Positions 28,262-37,411 of a stretch of DNA of 64,000 nucleotides are shown piece by piece. A model generated the notes under the pieces. The model worked only from the letters and a program-made list of their open reading frames with translations. It was not told where the DNA came from and searched no databases. The position numbers and the translations under genes were made by a program. Positions within the stretch are counted from its first letter, which is position 1. Every line of letters starts with the position of its first letter. The stretch comes from Tyto alba (Eukaryota > Chordata > Aves > Strigiformes > Tytonidae), in the NCBI RefSeq assembly GCF_018691265.1, contig NW_024881300.1, forward strand, positions 2,375,046 to 2,439,045, written 5' to 3'.

Positions 28262-28640
28262 CGCCGGGTGGGCTCGGCGCGGCCCCGTTCGCCTCCTACA
28301 AGTCCCACAAGCCCCGCCGGGCGGCGGGAGGCCGCGGACTACATCTCCCAGGCTGCCGGGCCCGGCCCCCCGCCCCGCACGGCACGGCACGGCCCGGCCC
28401 GGCCCCGCACGGCGCGGAGGGCGCGGCGCGGGGGGCGGCGGCGGCGGCGGCGGCGGGGCCCGGGTGTGCCCGGCGGCGGGGCCATGCCGGAGCCGAGCCA
28501 GGTACCGCGGCGGGGAGCGGGCCCGGAGGGGCGGGATGCGGGCACGGCCCGGGAGGGGGGAGCCCGTCCCCGGGGTGAAGGGGGGCCGGGGGGGGATCGT
28601 GGGTTGCGGCCGGGAGGGGCTGGCCGGGAGCTGCCCCGGT
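28262..28640 (+). promoter_or_regulatory. ST3GAL2: CpG-island promoter and candidate non-coding first exon of ST3GAL2
   Basis: This is extremely CpG-rich and contains ACTACATCTCCCAGGCTGC (28338-28356) and a weaker CTACAAGTCCCACAAGCC (28296-28313), both ZNF143/SBS-like. A candidate first exon ends at 28501 with CCGAGCCAG before a GTACCG donor. It includes an ATG at 28484 that would be an upstream start. It is the nearest plus-strand promoter upstream of ST3GAL2 and lies head to head with FCSK. Assignment to ST3GAL2 is inference; no transcript evidence is available. Confidence 0.5.
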
Positions 28641-29215
28641 GCTGGGTGCTGGTCCCGGTGCTGGGTGCTGGTCTCGGGGAGCGCGTACCCGGGATGCACA
28701 GGATTCAGCCCCGGGGGTGCTGGCCCCGGGAGGATGTGTTGGCCCCGGGAGGATGTGCTGGCCCCGGGTCTGGGGTGCTGGCCCCGAGAGGATGCGCTGG
28801 CCCGGGGTGCTGGCCCCAGGTCTGGGGTGCTAACCCCGGAGGATGCACTGGCCCCGGGAGGATGCACTGGCCCGGGGTGCTGGGTCTAGGGTGCTAGCCC
28901 TGGAGGATGCACTGGCTCCGGGTGCTGGCCCCAGGTGCTGGCCCCAGGAGGGTGTGCTGGCCCTGGGTGCTGGTCCTGGGAGGATGCACTGGCCCCGGGT
29001 CTGGAGTGCTAGCCCCAGAGGATGCACTGGCTCCAGGTGCTGGGTCTAGGGTGCTAGCCCCGGAGGATGCCCTAGCCCAGGGTGCTGGCACCGATTCTGG
29101 GGTGCTGGCCCCAGAAGATGCACCGGCCCTGGGTACTGACCCCGGCCCTGCGGTGCTAGCCCCAGGGAGGATGCACTGGCCACAGCCCTGGGGAGCAGCC
29201 CCGGGAGGATTCTTG
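28620..29215. repeat. Minisatellite of GGATGCACTGGCCCCGGG-type units
   Basis: This array alternates 'GGTGCTGGCCCCGGG' and 'AGGATGCACTGGC' words with many point changes, in units of roughly 25-60 bases. It directly follows the CpG island and would lie at the start of ST3GAL2 intron 1. Open frames through it are repeat artefacts. Confidence 0.88.
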
Positions 29216-31174
29216 CCCCTGGTTGGGGGGGCTAGGACCAGGGCTGGAGCTGCCCCTCTCCAGCCCTGTGCCCCGACGGGGTGCCACGGGGCCCAGACCC
29301 CAACGGGGTGCTGGGGGCAGAGTCGGGGTGGCCACAGAGCGGGACGAGGGTGGGAGGGCTGGCTGCGGGTGCTCCCCCAGTCCCCACCAGCGCCAGCGTG
29401 CGGGTAAGGTCCCTCAGCAGCAGCGTGACACATGGCTGCGTGACACACGGCGTCCCTTGCCTGGGTAGTGGCAGCCAGGATTTCACAAACGCAGCGCGGG
29501 CGTCCCTGGGGACGGGGTAGGAAACTGTGTCACCGAGCAGGGAAATATCCCTTCGCTTGCGCCCGTGTGTGTGGGGTGGTGGGGGAACCCGATCGGCGCC
29601 CAACCCGCCGGGGTGTGCGCCCATCCTGGTGTTGCGGGGTGTTTCCCCAGCCCAGGCGCGGCTGCCGGAGCGGAGTCGGTGCCAGAGCCCGGCTCTGAGG
29701 GCCTGGCGAGGCGAGGGGGTCCCCACGCACAGCCGGGTGCTCGGGTGCTGCCGGCAGCGGGGGAAGGCGAGGTTTATTGAGAAGCTCCCCAACATATCCC
29801 CAGAGCGAGGGGTCCCTATCCCAGCAGGAGGATTTCGGGGTGGGGGGGGAGAACAGCACTCGGGCAGCGGGCGAGCTTGGACCGGAGCAAGAGCCACGTC
29901 CCCTCCTGCTGCGAATGAGCAAAAAACATGGCTGGGTGAAACCAAGTCACACCAACCCCCCAAAACTTGGTGAGCTTCCCCTCTGGGTGGGCTCTGTGCT
30001 GGCAGAGGCAGTTTTGCCCCCTGTTATCTGGGGGTCCCCTGCCAGGCCAGGGGTCAGGGGGTCCCCCATTTCCATCACCCCGCGAATCCCGGCCAGGGCA
30101 GCGAGTGGGGACGGGAAGTTGCTCAGCGCTTTGGGCTTGGTTTTCCATTTCCTTCCCCTTTTATCAGAGCCAGATGTTGCGTCCCCAGCGCTGAAGCTTG
30201 GGGCAGGTGGGGGCTGCCTTGGCTGCTTTGTGTGTGTCCCCCCCTCCCTCCCCAGCCATGGGCGTGCCTGTCTGTCTGTCTGTCTGTCCCCGTCTGGCAG
30301 CGAGCAGCGGCCCCGCTGCCGGTTGTGCACGGCAGCTGCCTGTCAGAAGCGTTTCCCTTCCCTCCGAGGAGCTCATGGCGGTTCTCGGGAACGGCAAGAC
30401 GCGCTCCGCTCGCCCGCCTACGCCTCGCCGGCGCCGGAGGCAGGCAGGGAGAGCAGGCAGAGAGCAGGCAGGGAGAGCCCGGCAGCCGCACGCCGGGGGA
30501 ACCGACTTGCGCTTGAATTTTCATGCCCAAACAAGCCCCAAACTGCCGCTTTTCGGCGAAAGGCTCCGGTGGCACTAAAGGTGCGATGGTTTCCCCGCCG
30601 GCTCTCGCCGCGCTGGATGCCACCCAGCTTGGCCCACGCCGAGGTCCCGGCAGCTTAATGGCTTTCATCTCCTCCCGTTGCATTTAATTCTTGCAAGAGT
30701 GCAAACTGGTAATTGCTCTCCAGCGGCTCGCTTTGGTGCTTCTCAACCAGCTGGGTTTTATTGGAGCTCACCAGTCCCCGGGGGCTTGGGATGCGGGGGG
30801 CGAGGCTGGGAACCTCCTCTCCCTGCCCTGCTCCGCATCGGGCTCCGGCGAATCTCTTGGCTCCGCGTCGCTCTTCGCCATCGGCATCTCCCAGAGTATT
30901 TTTAGGAGACTGCGAGAGGTTTGGGCCCAGGCTCCAGCAAAGTTCCCAAAGATACCCCTAAAACCGCACATGGCTGAATGGTGAATATATATAAACAATT
31001 TTTATATATATATGTATATATATGCATGTGTGATACATGGATCTTTATTTTTTTCTTACTGGATGAATTGTTCAGTGCTGGGGCTCTAAAATAACTCCCA
31101 CAACAGTCGCCCTGGGGAAACCAGAGCAAGCTGCAGTCACTTCACTCCAGGTGCCACCATGTCCCCAGCAAGGG

Positions 31175-31325
31175 ACTTTTGATCTGCAGCGGTAATTGGG
31201 CTAATTAGGAAAATGCAAATGCTCCCCCTATCTCCCTAAATGTCTGAGCAGAGCCCCAGCTAGAGGAGAGGAGAAGTCAGATTCCCTTGCCAGTGGAGCT
31301 GCTCTAATTTTACATTTAATGGGAG
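31175..31325. promoter_or_regulatory. AT-rich island with octamer and homeobox-type motifs
   Basis: Within G-rich surroundings, this stretch carries GGTAATTGG, GCTAATTAGG and a perfect octamer ATGCAAAT (31213-31220), followed by TCTAATTTTACATTTAATGG. Such clustering of TAAT cores with an octamer is typical of developmental enhancers. Function is inferred from motif content only. Confidence 0.35.
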
Positions 31326-32010
31326 TCCCCGGCAGTAACTGGGCTGTGCTGGGTTTGATGGTCTCTGGCCGGGGGAGCCTTTTGTAACATCCCTGTGTTG
31401 CAACCTCGTAGGTACAATTTTCTTAACGAGTCCAGTGAGCTCTCAGCTCTGCCCCCAAAACAACACAAACCCCGGACGGTTTTGAGCATGCACTGAGTTT
31501 GCCGTTCTCTGCTCAGGCTGTGTCCTGGGGGAGAGAGGTGTGTGTGTGGGGGGGGGCTTTGGGTCACAGCACCCACCCACCAGCCTCCAAAGCCTTTGGG
31601 TTTCTGCTGCCTCCCATCCCCGGAGCTGCCGAGCCCCAGGGACAGCAAAGCTCAGGGGGGGCCCCCACGTCCCTGCTCGCCTTCCCCAGGCAAAAGGCCA
31701 TGGCCGGCAGCAGCGCCGGCGCCTCCCCGGCACGGTGTCCGCCCATCCTGCGCTCCTGCACATATTTTCCCAGTGAGGCATCCAGCGTGAAGCTAACGGG
31801 CACGGGCTGGTAAAACGAGCTGGGGGGGGGGGGGGCTGAGCCGCGGGGAGGGGGGAAGCGGTTCCATCCCGGTGGCTGGGAGGCTGGGGGTGCTGCTGCC
31901 GGCGGTGCTTCGCTGGGTGCTGGCGTCGGAGGGTGAGCGGGGACCCTGCTGTCCCCCCCAGCTGCTAGCCAGCCCTGAGCCTGGCCTCTCGGCGGGACCC
32001 AGTGGGACCT

Positions 32011-32395
32011 GACCCAGTTGGCTTGGTAGTCCTTGGACCCAGTGGTACCTGGTGTGGTGGTCCACACCGCGGTGGTCCGGTGGTACCCAACTGAGCCCTG
32101 CGTGACCCGGTGCCTCGGTGGTACCTGAGCTGGTGACTTGGTGGTACCTGAGCCGGCGGTACCCAGTCTGGTGCCTCGGTGGTACCTGAGCTGGTGACTT
32201 GGTGGTACCTGAGCTGGTGACTTGGTGGTACCTGAGCTGGTGACTTGGTGGTACCCGGTTTGGTGGCTCGGTGGTACCTGAGCTGGTGCCTCGGTGGTAC
32301 CAGGTTTGGTGGCTCGGTGGTACCTGAGCTGGTGACTTGGTGGTACCCGGTTTGGTGGCTCGGTGGTACCTGGCTCAGTGATACCCAGCAGCCAA
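32011..32395. repeat. 23-bp minisatellite (GGTGGTACCTGAGCTGGTGACTT units)
   Basis: GGTACC cores recur at 32181, 32204, 32227, 32250 and 32273, giving an exact 23-base period, with variant units (CCGGTTTGGTGGCTCG) interspersed. The array spans about 385 bases and lies in presumptive ST3GAL2 intron 1. Confidence 0.93.
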
Positions 32396-33369
32396 ACCCG
32401 TTGGTGCAAACTGGGGGTTCTGGGATGGGTGCTTGGAGGGGCAGAGCCCCAGGGCTGCGTTTGCCCCTTGGCTCTGTTCATCTCTGCAGGCATTTGGCAC
32501 CGGGCTGGGGGGGTGGGGACGGGACACAGGGAGTGTCCCCGCTGTATCAGGCTGAGCGGTGGGTCCCCCTCCCCTCCCTGCCTGTCCTGCCCCGGGGAGG
32601 AGGCTGCTGCTCCCGGCGCAGGGAGCTGGGTGTAACGAGGCCACGCAGCAAGCGTGGCCTTGGGCTTATCAACTATCAACCCTCCCCTGGAGCGCAGGGT
32701 TTGGGGGGCTCCTTTTCCCTGCGGCAGCTGGGGGGGCTGCGGGGGGGGGGGGGTGGAAGCGGCGCTGGCAGATGGCCGAGCAGCATCCCTTCTCGGGGAC
32801 GGGGGCATCGGCCGCGTGGGCTGGCGCACGTGGCTCGCTTGTCCCGATGAGTCCGTGCATGTGAGCTGCGGGGGCGGTTGGCTGCTTCGGCTGCTTTTGC
32901 CTTTGGGTGTTTTGGGGGGGGGGGTGGGGGGTGTGTGTGTGTGGACGACAGCCAGACGGGCTCCGCAGCCAAAGCCCCCCACACCCAGCCTCTCCCCGTC
33001 GGGCAGCGCAGGGTGTTCGGGCTGGAGCGGGTGCCCGCGGGGTCCCCTCCGTGCTGCGGTCGAGCCGAGGGGCTTGGGGGGCTGGTGGACCGGTCCCTGC
33101 AACCCCCACCCACCAGCAAGGGTGGGAGCATCCCTTCCGGAGCTTTCCCACTGCTGGGACCTCCCCTGCACCCCTAAATCCCGTAGGAAGCAGCCTCGGC
33201 GGTGGCTGGCCCCATCCCAGCCCCGTGCCGGGGATCTGGCCTCCCGCACTCGTTCCTGGCCCCATCCCAGCGCCGAGGGCTGAGCCTGGAATAACCCCTC
33301 TGCATGCCGGGCACGAGGAAACGCTGGAACTGCTGCCGCCGCCAGCCAGGGCTGCGAAGAGGGTTTAAA

Positions 33370-33470
33370 GCATGGGAAACCCAATTAACTTGGCTCCATT
33401 AGCTGATTGAGCTGGCTGATAAGCGTATGATTAATTAAAAGGATGAAGAATAAGTTACTGGGTCCTGGCT
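33370..33470. promoter_or_regulatory. TAAT-dense island, candidate conserved element
   Basis: Closely spaced CCAATTAAC, CCATTAGC and GATTAATTAAAAG motifs sit in an AT-rich pocket within a GC-rich intron. It resembles a homeodomain-bound enhancer. This is motif evidence only. Confidence 0.3.
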
Positions 33471-34669
33471 ACTGTCGGGGTGCGGCGGTGGCTTAACCCA
33501 TGAAATTGGTTTCTCCTGTTAATACCTGGTGCCTGGCTACCACCGGTCGTCAATCCCTCGCGGCATCGTTTACCGGCGGGGAGAAACACCCTCACACCAA
33601 CACCGGGGTCGCTCCCTGCTCCCTCTCCCATCCAGCTTCCAGGGAGGGGGGAAAAAAAAAAATAATAAAAAAATTAGAAAAAATCAAGTGGAAAATACGA
33701 TCCCTCTGGACGGGTGACGCAGGAAAGGACCTTATTAATTAACGGTGCTTTTCTCGCCGGGTGTCGGTTTGGCTCTGGAAGCCGAGTGGTGCGGAAGGAC
33801 GGGAGCATCGTCCCTTCCCGCGCGGCCCCGGCAGGGCCCCGCTCGCCGTCCCGAGCTCACGCGAGCTGGCGGCCCCGGCGCGGGCGCTTCGGCACGCTCC
33901 CTGGCAAAAGCAGCGCCCGCGGGGGGCTGCGACCTCGGGCAGCCGCTCGGACCACAGGAAAAAGGCAATTTGGAGTGGTTTTGCGAATTTTTGTAGTAAT
34001 CCCACTCGCTGAACCCTGGCCTGAAACCGCCGGGTAAGGCAAATCACCGTGCCGCAATTCTTTCTGCCTGGGGCTGAAGGAGGTGGGAGAAGACTCAACT
34101 CGCCTCCACTCCATTCCCTGTTGGGAAAAAAAAAAAAAAAACAAACAAACCTCAAAATCTCATTTTTTCCACCCATGACAGCAGGAGGGATGCTGGGCTG
34201 GGGTGTGTGTGGGGGGTCCCTGTGCACCTTCCCCTTCTCCACCTGCAAAAGCCGAGCGCTTGCTCAGGCACCCGGTCGGCGGTTTGGCGGTGGCAGAGGT
34301 GATGTCCCCGCACAGGGGCCACGGGATGGGTGGCACCTGGACACTCAGGGCTGCATTTCCCGGGATTCCCGGGGGAATTTTCAGCCCCAGCATCCCCGGG
34401 AGGAGCGGCAGCCGGTGTGGGCAGCGCTGCCGCTGCTGCCCTTCTCTCCCTGCTCCGTCCTGCACCCACCCAGCCATTTACCGGCAAGGAAATCGGTGCC
34501 AACAACCTCAGGATATCTTAGAAACGAGCAAACAAAGCCAACAAGACCTAAAAAAGCCAGGCAGGGACGTGCCCAGCGGCGTTACGGCTGATAGGGAAGG
34601 GGAGGGCATCCTCCAGGCCCCAGGGCTGTTCGGTCGCATCAGCTCCAGCGCTCATCCTGAACCTAACAA

Positions 34670-34960
34670 TTACATCCCAAAATGAAAGATTTATATGATT
34701 GGAAAAATCATCCAACTGTAAAAGCAGCGGAGCGTTTCGCCGGGACCTTTTAATAGCCTCGCTTCATTATCTCTTGCAATCAAAGAGAAACTCGTGTTTG
34801 ACGAGCACATGGTCTTCCAGGAGGCAATTAAGGAGACCAGGGGATGAATTTGGGAGCGGGAGGGCATTTAATGGTGTCGCCGAGCTGCTGGGCTTGCTCA
34901 CCACAGCACAAATCCTGAAATCCCCTGTTATTTTAAGAAGGAACCATCAAGAGCCAGTGC
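34670..34960. promoter_or_regulatory. AT-rich island, candidate conserved element
   Basis: This pocket of low GC contains CTTTTAATAG, GCAATCAAAGAG (TCF/LEF-like), GGCAATTAAGG and GCATTTAATGG. It has no coding potential and no recognised repeat. It looks like the other intron 1 islands and could be an enhancer. Confidence 0.3.
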
Positions 34961-36942
34961 AAAGAGGCCCCGCAATGCCTCCGGCTGGCAGGGTTTTACT
35001 GGGCAGGTTGGGTTTGACCCTGGGAGCTGGCAGGGAGGGTATGGCGAGCGCTGGGGTATGTGTGGATGTGTAGGTGCCGTGTCCCTGCTGGGGTCTAGAA
35101 GGGCCGGTGGAGATGGAAATAGCCGCCAGCCCCTGCTAGGAAAGTGATGACTCAAAGAAGCCGCTGGTATTTAAGGATGCTTTAATGCGCGTGAGCTGGG
35201 CTGGAGGATGGGATTTTTCCCCGCCTGCGGTCGGGGGCAGCTCCGGGAGGCCCCGGGATGGGGCCGCACAAACCGTCCTCCAGCTGCCGTCGGGGCCGGG
35301 ATGCGGCAGGCAGGACCCGGGCTGGGCTGGGGAGCCGGAAAGGGATTTTCCCCCTTTCACCGGGAACAAAAATACCACGGGCACGTGATAGCCGATTTCC
35401 TTTAGCCTTTAAAAAAAGCCCCGTGGGACGGAGAGCGGCGGGAGCCGGGGAAGGGGGACCAGCCCATCCTGCTTGGTGTCCCCGCCACGTTGCAGCTAAA
35501 AAGAGCCCAAAATTGCCTTTTACCTCCAAAAGCTTCCAGCATTGTGCATCTGGGGGAGGGTTTATAGCTTTTTACTGGCTTTATCCCAACCTCCCCTAGA
35601 TGCAAACCCTCCGTTTAACAACCACCCCTGCTTTTTCCGCTGGCAGCAACCCAAGAAACTCGTTGCAGTCGCTCGCCGGCCGTGCATGTGCCGCGTAGGC
35701 GTATTAAAACCCCCCCTTAGCTGGGAAAAAGACTTGGACAACGATCGTGCCTGGGATGTGCACCCGTTTTCTGGCTCTTTCCTTTAAAGGCTGTCGCCGC
35801 TTAGGCAAATATTTGACAGTGGGTCAGTGAATTGTGCAAGGGGCGTCCGTGTCTGCAACGTGATGGGCTGGGCAGGGGGTGGTTTGGTCTAATGCTTCGG
35901 TCTCCCCCATCCCAGCGAGGAGTTTTTTGGGGAGCCTCAGCAGCCTCCATCCCCAGTAAGAAAGCCGCCGGCTTCTGGAGGATGTTTGTTTTTTTTTTTT
36001 TTTTTTTTCTAGGAAAAAGGCATCCTGGTGACTGCCAGCTCCTAATTAGCGCCGCAGGCCTCGGCGCTGGCCTAATTGGGGCCAGGGCTGAGCTGCAGGG
36101 GCGATGCCACCGCAGGGTTTGGCCTTGGGCGGGTCCTGCCCTGGCATCCCCCTCCCCAAAAACCTCTGGGAGGTGTCACATCACCGTCCCCTCGGCGTGA
36201 TTGATCCTGCTCCAGCTCAGTGGCTGTGTTAAAAAGGGGGTTTTCAGCCTTTTTTTTTTTTTTTTTTTTTTTTGGCTGAGGAAGAGGGGTCTGGCTTTGC
36301 ACCACGCCCCCCCCCCCGCCCCCCCACCAGCTCAGGGGGCTCAGCCACTCCTCCCATCCCTCCGTGGGCGCAGGCGCCGGCACCTCTGCCCTGGCTATTT
36401 TTACCCACCGGGATCACGAGCGAGCGGGTGACCTTCCCCGAGGGACGCTGACACGCGGGGAGGGGGGGGGGGACACGACAGCCGCCGGCGTCGGTACCCA
36501 GGGAGCACGTCGAGCTGCGAAACGGCTGCTGCCCGGCTGTCTTGGCGGCGGTGAAGAGGGTTTTGGAGGGGCTGCTTGTGCCTTAGCTAGAGAAGGAGGA
36601 TTGAGCCTGCAGAAAGGAGCCGCTTGTTCGGCTCCAGAGGCGAGTTCGTGGCTGAGCCTTTGTCTGGCAGAGACAGGGAGGGCACAGCCTGGGGGCTGCC
36701 GGGAGCTCCCCTGGCACCGCCGGTGAGGGGCCGGCGCGACGCCGGCATCTCTGCTCTCTCCTCGCCCGTTTGGGGACAGCTCGTCCCCCCGCTGCCCCGC
36801 GCCTGAGAGGGGCTGGGTGACATTTTGCAAAACTCAGTGGGGAATAAACAAACTTCCTCAGCTCCAACCCCCCCCCCCCCAACCATCACCCTCCTCCTTC
36901 ATCTCCATCCCTTAACCTGCTGTCCTCTCCTTCCCGCTCCAG

Positions 36943-37407
36943 GCCGGTATCGTCGTGGCCGTGTTCCCGAGCCGGCGGCGGAGGGCAGCGTGCCAGCGGA
37001 TCAGCTAAACCCCCGGGGACCATGAGCGCCGTCGCAGCTGAGAGCCAGCCGGGGCCGGGACCCGGAGGAGCCGTCGAGGCAGGGCGCCGCGGCTGAGGCC
37101 GGCGCGCCGAGCTGCGCCAGACCCCCCGCGCCGCCGCGGCCGGCCGGCAGCAGATGCTCTCCGCCCGGCCCGTGGAGCCGCCGGGGGCCCTCGCCGCGGC
37201 CGGACCACGCGGATGGAAAGCTGCAGCCCGGCAGGTAGGAGCCCGGCGCGGCAGGCGACGGCGGGGCTCCACGGCCCACGCCGCCGCGGCGATGTAAAGC
37301 TCTCGGTCCCGCAGGGAGCCTCGCCGGCCAGCTGACGCCATCCCGCGCCCTATGCCCGAGCCCTATGCCGGAGCGGGCGCCCTTCCCGGCTCAGCTGCCC
37401 GCCGACC
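36943..37407 (+). other. ST3GAL2: ST3GAL2 5' UTR region, CpG-rich, with upstream ATGs
   Basis: After a good acceptor (…CTCCAG ending 36942), a CpG-rich stretch runs to the start codon. A possible 80-base internal intron (37235-37314) has a strong donor (GGCAG|GTAGGA) and an acceptor (TCCCGCAG). Upstream ATGs occur at 37022, 37154, 37292 (ATG-TAA), 37352 and 37365. This CpG island could also be an alternative promoter. Confidence 0.5.
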
Positions 37408-37411
37408 ATGA
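37352..37411 (+). other. uORF overlapping the ST3GAL2 start codon (ATGA)
   Basis: An ATG at 37352 opens a 19-codon frame whose TGA stop is 37409-37411. That overlaps the ST3GAL2 ATG (37408-37410) in the arrangement ATGA. A second ATG at 37365 opens a longer frame that runs into the coding region out of frame to 37658. Both lie immediately before the coding start, so they are very probably in the mRNA leader. Confidence 0.6.

Larger units (their letters stand above)
28502..36942 (+). other. ST3GAL2: Presumptive ST3GAL2 intron 1 (non-coding)
   Basis: About 8.4 kb lie between the CpG-island donor at 28502 and the acceptor TTCCCGCTCCAG ending at 36942. I see no exon with recognisable protein similarity. 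The segment holds two minisatellites, homopolymer G, C and T tracts, a short TCTG repeat (about 30267-30288), an AT dinucleotide tract (about 30985-31025), and several AT-rich TAAT-dense islands resembling regulatory elements. Intron status depends on the first-exon call. Confidence 0.5.

Noticed and set aside
27296..28897. Long glycine/arginine-rich open frames (185, 139 and 344 codons) on the plus strand and matching frames on the minus strand
   Set aside because: They are the minisatellite read in frame. Units that are often multiples of three and GC-rich sequence with few stops leave several frames open; there is no domain and no splice support.
31564..33384. A 606-codon open frame on the minus strand
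   Set aside because: It is a low-complexity Pro/Ser/Gly/Thr frame running antisense across the 23-bp minisatellite and GC-rich intron. No recognisable family, and other frames are also unusually open here.
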